Source of the DNA: CBDCGS01 sp965216915
Lineage (GTDB): Bacteria > Pseudomonadota > Alphaproteobacteria > UBA828
Direction: 5' to 3'
Length of the DNA stretch: 64,000 bases
Assembly: GCA_965216915.1 (NCBI GenBank)
Contig: CBDCGS010000011.1
Span: 1,302,001-1,366,000, forward strand
Shown here: positions 17,713-26,236 of the stretch, piece by piece
How the letters are laid out: every line of letters begins with the position of its first letter
Position numbering within the stretch: the stretch's first letter is position 1
Made by a program: the position numbers and the translations under genes
Notes under the pieces: model-generated
What the model saw: the letters and a program-made list of their open reading frames with translations, nothing else
What the model was told of the DNA's origin: nothing
Database searches by the model: none

Positions 17713-19182
17713 ATGACCGATCTGGAAGCCCATGTGAGGCAGGAAGGCCGCGACGAGCTGGTCAAGGCGGTGCGCGCCAAGATCGACGAACTCGGCATCA
17801 CCTACATCTACTACCAATTCATCTCGGTGACCGGCCGCATCGTCGGCAAAGGCATTCCGGCGGATCACTGGGAAGCCATGGCCGAGCGCGGCTTCCAACT
17901 CGTTTACGGCTCGACGGCCAATCTCTTCGTCGACCGGCACTCAAACTATATCGGCTACGGGCCCGAGGCATCGGAGCTCGTCGGGATTCCCGATCCCGAG
18001 ACCTTCGCCCAGCTCCCGTGGGACAAGCGGGTCGCGCGCGTCTTCTGCACCTGCTTCCGCAACCGCGAGGAGCCGGAAAACCCCGGCGGACACCTGACCT
18101 CGGATTGCCGCGGCAATCTGCGCCTGATCCACGATGAGTTTCAGGCCAAGCACGGCCTCCAGATGCGCCACGGCGCAGAGCCCGAGATGATGTGGCTCAA
18201 GCGTGGCGCCGACGGCAAGGCAGACGGCGGCATCACCAAGCCCAATTGCTATCACATCGATCAGTTCGAGGAGCTGCGCCCGATCTTCCTGCAGGTCATC
18301 GAGTATGCGCAGGCGATGGGGCTCGACATGATCCAGGGCGATCACGAGGATGCGCCCGGCCAGCTCGAGCTAAACTTCACCTTCGACGACGCGCTCCGCA
18401 CCTGCGATCGGCTCACTACCTATCGCCAGATTTGCGCTCAGGTCGCCCGCGAGCATGGGGTCATCGCATGCTTCATGTCGAAGCCATTCATGGGCGTCTC
18501 GGCGAGTGGTTGCCACCACAACATCTCGCTCTGGAAGGGTGGCGAGCAGCAGATCAACGCGCTGCATCAAGACCCCCTTCCGGGCATGGATGACGTGTTC
18601 TCGTACTGGCGCGGCGGCGACAACCTCTTCTTGCCCGATCAGTCTCGCGATCCGCGCAAGCCGGGCCCGGTCGGCCTCAATTGCATCGGTGGCGTGATGG
18701 AGCATCTGCCGGCGCTCACCTCGATCGGCTCCTCGACGGTCAACTCCTACCGGCGCCTATGGGATACCGGCTTCTGGGCGCCCGTCTTCGCCGATTGGGG
18801 CTACCAGAACCGGACGTGCGGGCTTCGGGTGTCGGCACCCGGGCGGTTCGAATATCGCTCGGTCGATTCGATGGTGAATCCCTATCTGCTGGCCGGTGCG
18901 CTCCTGAAGTCGTTCGACGACGGCATCGCGCGCGATCTCGATCCCGGCGAACCGGAGGAGCGCAACATCTACGAAGCGATGGACGCCGGCAAGCAGGTCA
19001 AGAAGCTCCCCATGTCGCTCGGCGAAGCGCTCGACGCACTTGAGCGCGACGAGGTGATCAAATCGGCGATGCCGGACGAGATGTATCGCGTCTTCACGCA
19101 CTACAAGCGCGACGAGTGGGAGAAGTTCAACGCAACCGTCACCGAGTGGGACGTCGAGACCTATCTCGACTGCCTGCCCTAG
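17713..19182 (+). CDS. gmaS: Gamma-glutamylmethylamide synthetase (glutamine synthetase-like)
   Basis: The 489-residue protein is a glutamine-synthetase-fold enzyme of the GlnT/GMAS branch. Visible are the metal-binding HGAEPEMM and GDHEDAPGQLELNF, the ATP-side SASGCHHNISLW, and the C-terminal RFEYRSVDSMVNPYLLAGA that corresponds to the usual R-x-E-x-R plus NPY motif. GMAS joins methylamine to glutamate with ATP to give gamma-glutamylmethylamide. Immediately downstream are three genes for an N-methylglutamate synthase, which favours GMAS over a rhizobial GlnT glutamine synthetase; the two are close in sequence. It is somewhat longer than the roughly 440 residues usual for GMAS because of an insertion in the last third. 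Confidence 0.8.
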   Translation: MTDLEAHVRQEGRDELVKAVRAKIDELGITYIYYQFISVTGRIVGKGIPADHWEAMAERGFQLVYGSTANLFVDRHSNYIGYGPEASELVGIPDPETFAQLPWDKRVARVFCTCFRNREEPENPGGHLTSDCRGNLRLIHDEFQAKHGLQMRHGAEPEMMWLKRGADGKADGGITKPNCYHIDQFEELRPIFLQVIEYAQAMGLDMIQGDHEDAPGQLELNFTFDDALRTCDRLTTYRQICAQVAREHGVIACFMSKPFMGVSASGCHHNISLWKGGEQQINALHQDPLPGMDDVFSYWRGGDNLFLPDQSRDPRKPGPVGLNCIGGVMEHLPALTSIGSSTVNSYRRLWDTGFWAPVFADWGYQNRTCGLRVSAPGRFEYRSVDSMVNPYLLAGALLKSFDDGIARDLDPGEPEERNIYEAMDAGKQVKKLPMSLGEALDALERDEVIKSAMPDEMYRVFTHYKRDEWEKFNATVTEWDVETYLDCLP

Positions 19183-19205
19183 AGATCGAGAAGGACGCGA
19201 CCGAC

Positions 19206-20162
19206 ATGTGTGGGATTGCAGGTCTCATCCACCGTGGATCGAGCGGCGATATTGGCCGCGAGATGACGGCAATGCTCCAGGCTCTCAGGCACCGTGGACC
19301 CGATTCGACCGGGTTTGCGGTTTATGGCCTGCCGGCCGGCGAGGAATTCGTGCTGCGCTTCAAGGTCGCGGAGCAGGAGGATCTCGCCAAGGGTTTCGAC
19401 ATCCACGACCAGATCCAGACGCGCAAAGCCGCGGTCGACGAGCGCATCCGAAGCATGGGGGGCGAGCTCGTCGGGCAGGAGGCAGCGACGGAATACGCCT
19501 TCCGATACCGCCTCCGCTTTACCGACGGCGCGATGGATCAACACGAGGAGTTCAAGCGCTTCGCGGACTTCGTCGAGGATATCGAGGGTGCCGAGATCCT
19601 CTCTTTCGGCAAGGCCCTGGAGCTGGTCAAGGACCTCGGCGATGCGACACGCGTCAGCGGGCAGTACGACCTCGCGGGCTTCGAGGGAACCCACGCGATC
19701 GGCCACACGCGCATGGCGACCGAATCCGATGTCGACATTCGCTCGGCTCATCCTTATTGGGCCTACCCGTTTTGCGATATCGCGGTCGTGCACAACGGGC
19801 AGCTCACCAACTATTGGAAATTCAGGCGCCAGCTTGAGCACCGCGGCCATCGCTTCATGTCGAATTGCGATTCGGAGCTGATCGCCGTCTACCTCGCCGA
19901 TCGCATCGCCGAGGGCACGGAGCTCGAAGACGCGATGCACCGGTCCGTCTCCGAGCTGGATGGCGTCTTCACCTATCTCGTGGCGACCGCCGACAGCCTT
20001 GGCATGGCGAAAGACACCATGGCCGCGAAACCCATGGTGCTCTACGAGAGCGACAGCTTCGTCGGGCTCGCCTCGGAGGAGGTTGCGATCCGGAGCGTGT
20101 TCCGCGACGAGATCGAGACTTGGGACCCTTATGAAGGGGAGGTCATGGTATGGCGGAACTAG
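19206..20162 (+). CDS. mgsA: N-methylglutamate synthase subunit A (class II glutamine amidotransferase)
   Basis: The 318-residue protein begins MCGIAGLI, so Cys2 becomes the N-terminal nucleophile after Met removal. Further Ntn amidotransferase signatures are GHTRMATESDVDIRSAHPYW and the NCDSELIAVYL segment. In N-methylglutamate synthase this subunit splits gamma-glutamylmethylamide and releases methylamine to the FMN subunit, just as the amidotransferase domain of glutamate synthase releases ammonia. The start follows the gmaS stop by 23 bases. The end overlaps mgsB by 13 bases. Confidence 0.85.
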   Translation: MCGIAGLIHRGSSGDIGREMTAMLQALRHRGPDSTGFAVYGLPAGEEFVLRFKVAEQEDLAKGFDIHDQIQTRKAAVDERIRSMGGELVGQEAATEYAFRYRLRFTDGAMDQHEEFKRFADFVEDIEGAEILSFGKALELVKDLGDATRVSGQYDLAGFEGTHAIGHTRMATESDVDIRSAHPYWAYPFCDIAVVHNGQLTNYWKFRRQLEHRGHRFMSNCDSELIAVYLADRIAEGTELEDAMHRSVSELDGVFTYLVATADSLGMAKDTMAAKPMVLYESDSFVGLASEEVAIRSVFRDEIETWDPYEGEVMVWRN

Positions 20163-21001
20163 GATCGGACGCCCCCCACAAATCCCGTGAAATGGGCATG
20201 CATAGCGAGCGGCTCGCGGGCCGCACGCAGCAGGTGTTCTTTTCGCCGGAAGCGAGCGAGAACTTCACCTATCCGGAATCCTTCGACGTCGATTTCGACA
20301 AGCAGACGGAGCTTGACGCGGGTGAGCTGACACCGATCGAGGTGAACCGGAAGATCCGGCACCTCATGAAAGAGGGTTACGGCCACATCGTCGTGAAGAA
20401 CCCGCTCGCCAAACATTCGCTCGGCGTCGGCATCCTCAATCGCCTCAAGCTCGATTTCGAAGGCAGCCTCGGCTATTTCGGGGTCGGCGAAATCGACGGA
20501 CCAAACGTGCGCGTGCAGGGCCGCGTCGGGTGGTCCTGCGCCGAGAACATGATGGCCGGCACCGTCGTCGTGGAGAAGAACGCAGGCTCGACCTTCGGCG
20601 CGGCGATGCGCGGCGGCGATCTCGTGTGCAAGGGCGACGTCGGCTCGCGCACCGGCATCGACCTGAAGGGCGGCACCATCATCGTCGGCGGGCGATCCGG
20701 CGCATTCACGGGCTTCATGATGCAGCGTGGCCGCATCGTCGTGCTCGGCGATGTCGGCGCCAATCTCGGCGATTCACTCTACGACGGCGTCATGTATATC
20801 GGCGGCAAGATCGAGTCGCTGGGCGTCGATGCCGTGCCCGGCGAGATGACCGATATCGAGGTCGCCTGGCTCGAGCGAAAGCTCGCGGCCTACGGGCTCG
20901 CCGCACCGAACGGCGCTGCAAACATGCAGAAGATCGTCGCCGGCAAGCAGCTTTGGAATTACGACAACCTCGAGCCGACCGAAAAGAAAATCGCGCTTTA
21001 G
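20150..21001 (+). CDS. mgsB: N-methylglutamate synthase subunit B (GXGXG domain)
   Basis: The 283-residue protein is the free-standing version of the C-terminal beta-helix domain of glutamate synthase. The repeated glycine turns are visible between about residues 100 and 240 (VRVQGRVGWSCAENM, GAAMRGGDLVCKGDVG, IIVGGRSGAFTGFMMQRG). It has no catalytic residues of its own and probably supports the active-site arrangement of MgsC. The ATG lies inside the end of mgsA, so translation is coupled. Confidence 0.85.
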   Translation: MAELGSDAPHKSREMGMHSERLAGRTQQVFFSPEASENFTYPESFDVDFDKQTELDAGELTPIEVNRKIRHLMKEGYGHIVVKNPLAKHSLGVGILNRLKLDFEGSLGYFGVGEIDGPNVRVQGRVGWSCAENMMAGTVVVEKNAGSTFGAAMRGGDLVCKGDVGSRTGIDLKGGTIIVGGRSGAFTGFMMQRGRIVVLGDVGANLGDSLYDGVMYIGGKIESLGVDAVPGEMTDIEVAWLERKLAAYGLAAPNGAANMQKIVAGKQLWNYDNLEPTEKKIAL

Positions 21002-21036
21002 GCGCGCTCGCTCGACACGCGATCAGGAATTTCGCC

Positions 21037-22401
21037 ATGGCAACGCGTCCCAAGGATTTACCGAACCGTCCGGAGCGGAACCGCTACGTGCTCGGCCAGA
21101 GCCGCATCTTCACACCGGAGGTGATCGACGACATCCACACGAAGTCGGAGCTCGGCCGCTATCGCATGCGCGGCTTCTCGATCTTCAAGAACATCCCGAC
21201 CTTCGACGACCTCACCTTCATGCCGGGCACGCTGACGCGCTTCGTCATCGAGGGCTATCGCGAGAAGTGCGAGACGAAAACGCTGATCGGGCCGGCGGCC
21301 CCGCGCCCGCTCGAGCTCGACATCCCGATCTACATCACCGGCATGAGCTTCGGCGCGCTCTCCTACGAGGCGAAGACGGCGCTCGCGCGCGGCGCGACCA
21401 TGGCGGGAACCGCCACATGCTCCGGCGAGGGCGGCATGATCCCCGACGAGCGGCGCTATTCCGAGAAGTGGCTCTATCAGTGCATCCAGTCGCGCTATGG
21501 CTTCAATCCGCACCATCTGCGCCTCGCGGATGGCTGCGAATTCTTCATCGGCCAGGGTTGCAAGGTCGGCCTTGGCGGGCACCTCATGGGCCAGAAGGTG
21601 ACCGATCAGGTAGCGGAGATGCGCTCGCTCCCGGCCGGCATCGACCAGCGCTCGCCGGCGCGCCACCCGGATTGGCTGGGGCCCGACGACCTCGCGCTGA
21701 AGATCGACGAGATCCGCGAGGCGACCGACGGGCAAATTCCGATTCAGCTCAAGCTCGGTGCGGCGCGCGTCTATGACGACGTGCGCATGGCGATCAAGAC
21801 CAACCCGGACAGCATCTATATCGACGGCATGGAAGGCTCCACCGGCGCGGGCCCGCATCTTGCGACCGAGGAGACCGGCGTCCCGGGAATCGCCGCGATC
21901 CGTCAGGCGCGCAAGGCCTTCGACGACCTTGGGGTGACCGGGCGCATCAGCCTGGTCTATGCCGGTGGTATCCGAAACGGCGGCGACGTGGCGAAGGCGC
22001 TCGCGCTCGGCGCGGACGCCGTGGCGATCGGGCATGCGGCCATGATGGCGCTCAATTGCAACAAGGACATTCCCGAGGCCGATTACGAAAGCGAGATCGG
22101 CGTCGAGGCGGGCTATTGCTACCATTGCCACACCGGACGCTGCCCGGTCGGCGTCGCGACGCAGGACCCTGAGCTGCGTGCGCGGCTCGATCCCGACGAG
22201 GCGGCCGAGCGGGTCTACAACTTCCTGCACACGCTTACCCTGGAGTGCCAGATGATGGCGCGCGCGTGCGGCAAGACCGATGTGCACTCGCTCGAGCCCG
22301 AGGATCTTGCCGCGCTCACGATGGAGGCCTCAGCGCTCGCGATGGTGCCGCTCGCGGGAACCCAATACACCGTCGGCCAGCCCGACATGACCCGGTATTA
22401 G
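21037..22401 (+). CDS. mgsC: N-methylglutamate synthase subunit C (FMN glutamate-synthase domain)
   Basis: The 454-residue protein matches the FMN-binding TIM-barrel domain of glutamate synthase. Recognisable stretches are DIPIYITGMSFGALSYEAK, the FMN phosphate site GGIRNGGDVAKALALGADAV and the cluster motif CYHCHTGRCPVGVATQ, which should hold a 3Fe-4S or 4Fe-4S centre. It transfers methylamine to 2-oxoglutarate-derived intermediates to form N-methylglutamate. I set the start at ATG 21037, preceded by AGGAAT, because the upstream part of the frame is antisense-like sequence inside mgsB. It ends nine bases before the next gene. Confidence 0.87.
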   Translation: MATRPKDLPNRPERNRYVLGQSRIFTPEVIDDIHTKSELGRYRMRGFSIFKNIPTFDDLTFMPGTLTRFVIEGYREKCETKTLIGPAAPRPLELDIPIYITGMSFGALSYEAKTALARGATMAGTATCSGEGGMIPDERRYSEKWLYQCIQSRYGFNPHHLRLADGCEFFIGQGCKVGLGGHLMGQKVTDQVAEMRSLPAGIDQRSPARHPDWLGPDDLALKIDEIREATDGQIPIQLKLGAARVYDDVRMAIKTNPDSIYIDGMEGSTGAGPHLATEETGVPGIAAIRQARKAFDDLGVTGRISLVYAGGIRNGGDVAKALALGADAVAIGHAAMMALNCNKDIPEADYESEIGVEAGYCYHCHTGRCPVGVATQDPELRARLDPDEAAERVYNFLHTLTLECQMMARACGKTDVHSLEPEDLAALTMEASALAMVPLAGTQYTVGQPDMTRY

Positions 22402-22410
22402 GAGGGCGCG

Positions 22411-22806
22411 ATGAGCCAACGCGACCAGGACAACGTCGATTACTTCCTGACAGAAACCGGCCTCGACTCCGAGCGCGAGAAGGAGATCGGCCAGCACATC
22501 GGCTATCGCTACGACGTCAACCTGCTGCCCGACTACGAGCGCATCACGCCGTTCCTGAAGAGCTACATGGAGACCATGGGTTGGTCCGACCTCAATTGGC
22601 TGGAAGATGTCCACATGGGCTACGAGGAAGGCCGGCCTGCGGTGTTCGACCGCAACATCAACGGCTGGGTCACGGTGCCGGAGGACCTGGCGCTTCCCAA
22701 CAATCAGCAAGACCGGGACATGTTGGCACGTGAGTTGCTAGTGAAATTTCAGATGTCACCGAGCCACCCCATGGTCGATCTCAACAAGGCCTATCGAAAG
22801 TTTTGA
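22411..22806 (+). CDS. Unknown 131-residue protein between mgsC and dmfA1
   Basis: I do not recognise this protein. It is soluble, acidic and rich in Tyr, Asp and Glu, without a signal peptide, membrane segment, Cys pair or known motif. The start has an excellent ribosome site (AGGAGGGCGCG) only nine bases after the mgsC stop. This and normal codon use argue that it is a real member of the operon. A subunit, maturation factor or chaperone for the neighbouring Mgs or dimethylformamidase enzymes are possibilities; nothing in the sequence decides. Confidence 0.8.
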   Translation: MSQRDQDNVDYFLTETGLDSEREKEIGQHIGYRYDVNLLPDYERITPFLKSYMETMGWSDLNWLEDVHMGYEEGRPAVFDRNINGWVTVPEDLALPNNQQDRDMLARELLVKFQMSPSHPMVDLNKAYRKF

Positions 22807-22818
22807 CATCCGCGGTCT

Positions 22819-22852
22819 GCGGTGTTGCGATCGAGCAATCGTGCGACACCGC
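22819..22852 (+). promoter_or_regulatory. Intercistronic hairpin ahead of dmfA1
   Basis: GCGGTGT pairs with ACACCGC and an inner TGCGAT pairs with ATCGTG (two G-T wobbles), with a six-base loop and a two-base bulge. It lies in the 90-base gap before dmfA1. It has no U-tract, so RNA processing or stability control is more likely than termination. Confidence 0.45.
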
Positions 22853-22896
22853 CAACAATGAAGAGCCGGAGAACGGTCCCACACAGGGAGGAACAC

Positions 22897-23322
22897 ATGG
22901 CAGTTGATATTCCGAACAAGACCGGCATCCAACTCAATCAAGGTCACACGTCGACCGACGACTTCATCACGCGAACCTATGTTCTGCCGCTCTTGACCGA
23001 CGAGGCCACCAAGCAACGCCTCATCGAGGAGCATAAGAACAATCCCATCGGCAAGCCGGGCAAGGCCGGAAAGGCCGGTGTCGGCCATAGCGACGACCTC
23101 ATTCGCGTCATCGACAAGCTGCGCCGCGCGCCGATGGCCGGCAAGTACGTCCGCATCTGCCTAAAGCCGCATGAGGAGTATTGCATCGGCGTCACCTCCG
23201 GCAAGCGGGGCGCGCCCGTCGAAATTCTTCGGGACGAGGTCTTCCCGAGCGAGGAAGCGTGCGAGCACGGCATCTTCCTGAAGCGGATCGAGGACCTCCT
23301 CGCCGCCTACGGCGAGAAATAG
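22897..23322 (+). CDS. dmfA1: N,N-dimethylformamidase small (alpha) subunit
   Basis: The 141-residue protein fits the small subunit of N,N-dimethylformamidase in length (about 132 in the known enzymes) and in sequence as I remember it: an LIEEHKNNPIGKP segment resembles IIEEHAANPFGYR, and the C-terminal FLKRIEDLLA resembles FLRRIEDVRA. The gene directly upstream of the large subunit also fits. The enzyme hydrolyses DMF to dimethylamine and formate. The start at 22897 follows GGGAGGAACAC. A related small protein is encoded on the other side of the large subunit at 25834. The match is from memory and moderate, so the family call should be checked by profile search. Confidence 0.75.
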   Translation: MAVDIPNKTGIQLNQGHTSTDDFITRTYVLPLLTDEATKQRLIEEHKNNPIGKPGKAGKAGVGHSDDLIRVIDKLRRAPMAGKYVRICLKPHEEYCIGVTSGKRGAPVEILRDEVFPSEEACEHGIFLKRIEDLLAAYGEK

Positions 23323-23358
23323 CCGCTACCCGCATTCGCACCGAATTGAGACCGCGCG

Positions 23359-23376
23359 GGCGTCCGAGCCGACGCC
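23359..23376 (+). promoter_or_regulatory. Intercistronic hairpin between dmfA1 and dmfA2
   Basis: A perfect 6-bp stem, GGCGTC and GACGCC, closes a CGAGCC loop 24 bases before the dmfA2 start codon. There is no U-tract. It may adjust the relative output of the two subunit genes. Confidence 0.35.
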
Positions 23377-23400
23377 TCACCGCACGGGAGGGAGAACACG

Positions 23401-25758
23401 ATGCTGCGCATCACCGGTTACAGCGATATCTACTCGGCGCATCCAGGCGACGAGGTGAAGTTTTACGTCAACTCCGAGGACAACGAGGATTACGAGGCGC
23501 ATTTCGTGCGCCTGATCCACGGCGACACCAACCCTGAGGGGCCGGGATACAAGGAAGAGGAGCTCGATGCTCCCTTCAACAAGACGTACACGGGCGTCAA
23601 CCAGAAGATCCACGGCGGCTCCTACGTCATCATCCCCGATGACGCGCGCATGAACGTCGAGAGCTTTACGGTCCAGGCCTACATTTTTCCGACGACGCCG
23701 GACAAGGGCGTCCAGGGGGTCGTGACCAAATGGCTCGCCGCGAACAATTCCGGCTACGCGCTCCTGGTCGACGAGAACGCCAACCTCGCCCTTTGGATCG
23801 GCGATGGCAATGGCAAGGTCGAGAAGATCGCGAGCGGCAAGCCGCTCCTCCGCAAGGTCTGGTATCTGGCGGCGGCGAGCTACGATGCGGCGAGCGGTGA
23901 GGTGCGGCTCTATCAGGAGCCGATGGTCAACCCGACCAACGGCGGGCTCGGTATGTCGCTGTTGCACCCGAACGACGAAACCGCCTCGGAGGTCACGCGG
24001 CGCAGCAGCATCGCGCCGGCCGCGAACGATGCGCCGCTGCTGATGGCCGCCTGCACCGCGGTATCGCGCGCGGGCCGTTCGGTCTCCGGTGGCCACTACA
24101 AGGAAGCGACGGAGCCCGTGGCGCTGCCGGAGCAGACCTGCACCTACAACGGCAAGATCGATCGGCCGCGGCTCTCGTCGGTCGCGCTCGACAAAAGCGG
24201 GATCGATGCGCTGGCACGCGGCTTCCAGGGTTGCCCCGCGGGGCTGCGTGAAACCGTGGTGGGCGCGTGGGATTTCCAGGCGAACATCACCACGAACATC
24301 GCGTCGACCCACATCATCGACACCTCGCCCAATGTCCTGCACGGCCATTGCATCAACCTGCCGTGCCGCGGGATGACCGGGTACAACTGGACCAGCGACG
24401 AGATGGTCTACCACCACGCGCCCGACGAATATGGCGCGATCCACTTCCACGACGACGACATCGACGACGCCCGCTGGGACGTGAGCTTCACCCTCACCGT
24501 CCCCGAGGGCACGAAAAGCGGCGTCTATGCGGCCCGGCTGCGCATCGGCGGCGCGAGCTCGCCTGAGACGGAGGACTACATCCCCATCTTCGTGCGGCCA
24601 CCGCGCGGCACCGCGACGGCCGACATGGCGGTGATCATCCCCACCGATTCGTATCTCGCCTATTCGAACGACAACCTGTCGACGAACTCGGTGGTCGCCC
24701 AGCTCCTGGCCGGCAAAGTGCCGATCATGCAGGCCTCCGACCTCTATCTGAACGAGCACCGCGAATACGGCCTCTCGACCTATTCGCTGCACTCGGACGG
24801 AAGCGGCGTCTGCTACTCCTCGCGTCTCCGCCCGATCCTCAACATGCGGCCGAAATATCGCCACTGGCTGTCGCCCTCGCTCTGGCAGCTCAACGGCGAC
24901 CTGCATTTGACCGATTGGCTGGAGGAGAAGGGCTTCACTTTCGACATCCACACCGACGAGGATCTCGACCGTGAGGGCGTCGACCTCTTGAACCGCTACC
25001 GCGTCGTCCTCACCGGGAGCCATCCGGAATATTCGTCGGAGAAAATGCTGGTTGCCTATGAAGCCTATCAGCAGAACGGCGGCCGCTGGATCTACCTCGG
25101 CGCCGACGGCTTCTACTGGATCAGCCAATATCATCCGGACAACGGCAACATCATCGAGGTCCGCAAAGGCGAGGCGGGCACGCGCGCTTGGACCGCCAAC
25201 CCGGGCGAGTACTACAATGCCTTCGACGGCAAATATGGCGGCATGTGGCGCGCCCGCGGGCGCATTCCTTCCAAGGTCTGCGGCCTCACCTTCACGGCTT
25301 ACGGCTTCGATGTGTCGTCCTACTACCGCCGCGAGCCGGATAGCTTCCGTCCGGAATGCGCCTGGATGTTCGAGGGCATCGGCGAGGACGAGGTCATCGG
25401 CGATTTCGGCCTCGTCGGCGGCGGCGCGGCGGGTCTCGAGCTTGACCGCTACGACCTCGAGTTCGGCACGCCGCACAACGGCTATCTCCTCGCGCGCTCA
25501 GAAGGGCATACCGACCTGATGATGCAGGTCAACGAGGAGATCCACTTCACCTGCCGCGGCTATTACGGCGGCGGCGACGAGAACCCGATGGTTCGCGCCG
25601 ACATGATCTACTACAAGACGCCGAACGACGGAGCGGTCTTCGGGCCCGGCTCGCTCGCCTGGTGCGGCAGCCTCTCGCACAACGACTACGACAACAACGT
25701 CTCGCGCCTGATGGAGAACGTGATCAACGGTTTCCTGAGGGAAGGCCCATTGCCGTAG
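23401..25758 (+). CDS. dmfA2: N,N-dimethylformamidase large (beta) subunit
   Basis: The 785-residue protein matches the dimethylformamidase large subunit in length (about 760) and layout: a beta-rich, LamG-like N-terminal half (about 1-400) and a C-terminal catalytic domain. The known enzyme has a mononuclear iron held by two tyrosines and a glutamate (Tyr399, Tyr440, Glu521, from memory). Here Tyr421 in DSYLAYSND, Tyr461 in GLSTYSLHSDG and Glu543 in GSHPEYSS occupy equivalent-looking motifs with nearly the same spacing (40 and 82 residues, against 41 and 81). The product dimethylamine would feed the enzyme at 144 and the formate is a C1 source. The start follows GGGAGGGAG. It is intracellular, with no signal peptide. 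Confidence 0.85.
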   Translation: MLRITGYSDIYSAHPGDEVKFYVNSEDNEDYEAHFVRLIHGDTNPEGPGYKEEELDAPFNKTYTGVNQKIHGGSYVIIPDDARMNVESFTVQAYIFPTTPDKGVQGVVTKWLAANNSGYALLVDENANLALWIGDGNGKVEKIASGKPLLRKVWYLAAASYDAASGEVRLYQEPMVNPTNGGLGMSLLHPNDETASEVTRRSSIAPAANDAPLLMAACTAVSRAGRSVSGGHYKEATEPVALPEQTCTYNGKIDRPRLSSVALDKSGIDALARGFQGCPAGLRETVVGAWDFQANITTNIASTHIIDTSPNVLHGHCINLPCRGMTGYNWTSDEMVYHHAPDEYGAIHFHDDDIDDARWDVSFTLTVPEGTKSGVYAARLRIGGASSPETEDYIPIFVRPPRGTATADMAVIIPTDSYLAYSNDNLSTNSVVAQLLAGKVPIMQASDLYLNEHREYGLSTYSLHSDGSGVCYSSRLRPILNMRPKYRHWLSPSLWQLNGDLHLTDWLEEKGFTFDIHTDEDLDREGVDLLNRYRVVLTGSHPEYSSEKMLVAYEAYQQNGGRWIYLGADGFYWISQYHPDNGNIIEVRKGEAGTRAWTANPGEYYNAFDGKYGGMWRARGRIPSKVCGLTFTAYGFDVSSYYRREPDSFRPECAWMFEGIGEDEVIGDFGLVGGGAAGLELDRYDLEFGTPHNGYLLARSEGHTDLMMQVNEEIHFTCRGYYGGGDENPMVRADMIYYKTPNDGAVFGPGSLAWCGSLSHNDYDNNVSRLMENVINGFLREGPLP

Positions 25759-25772
25759 GCCGTTGCCGACGA

Positions 25773-25805
25773 ACGAGGCGGCTCCGCGCGCGGGGCCGTT
25801 CTCGT
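25773..25805 (+). promoter_or_regulatory. Strong hairpin after dmfA2
   Basis: ACGAG pairs with CTCGT and an inner CGGCTCC pairs with GGGGCCG (one G-T), enclosing GCGCGC. It sits between dmfA2 and the next gene. Without a U-tract it may protect the 3-prime end of the dmfA1A2 message or reduce read-through. Confidence 0.45.
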
Positions 25806-25833
25806 CTCGTCCAGACTCTCGGGGAGATCGGAG

Positions 25834-26196
25834 ATGAGAGACAAGACCCGCAGCTCGCTGATGCCGACGTTCGAGATGCCACCCATCGGCAAGAAGGTGA
25901 TGCCGACGACGGCCGAGCCGCCGAGCGAAATCGAGCGCGCCGTGATGGGCGGCCTCGATCCCGACAAGCTGAGCGACCTTTCGGAGGTTTTGTTCGCCCT
26001 CAACAATCACCGGCATGGGCCGATCGAGGGGTTTTACGTCGTGGTCTGCACCAAGCCGGAGGAGCAATGGTGCGTCGGCCAGCTCTGCGCGGACCGCGCG
26101 AAGCCGCTCAAGCTCTTGGAGGATATGCTCTTTGATTCCCCCGAGGCGGCACAGGCGGCGGCCGAGCAGCTAAAGGCCGAGCGCGCGAACGCCTAG
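25834..26196 (+). CDS. Second DmfA1-like small protein
   Basis: The 120-residue protein is not annotated by any motif alone, but its last 75 residues line up with DmfA1 at 22897: GFYVVVCTKPEEQWCVG here against GKYVRICLKPHEEYCIG there, then a P-x-x-x-L-x-(D/E)-x-x-F-x-S-x-E-A pattern in both. The final FLKRIEDLL helix of DmfA1 is replaced by an Ala-rich helix (AAQAAAEQLKAERA). It is probably a duplicated, diverged small subunit or a regulator of the dimethylformamidase. GGGGAGATCGGAG precedes the ATG. The 75-base gap contains a strong hairpin. Confidence 0.75.
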   Translation: MRDKTRSSLMPTFEMPPIGKKVMPTTAEPPSEIERAVMGGLDPDKLSDLSEVLFALNNHRHGPIEGFYVVVCTKPEEQWCVGQLCADRAKPLKLLEDMLFDSPEAAQAAAEQLKAERANA

Positions 26197-26236
26197 GCGC
26201 GCGGCACGATCGCGTGCGCCTGTCTCCGGCCAAGCG

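Noticed and set aside
23377..25476. Long open frame (699 codons) on the minus strand opposite dmfA2
   Set aside because: It is fully antisense to the dimethylformamidase large subunit and has the low-complexity composition of a shadow frame.
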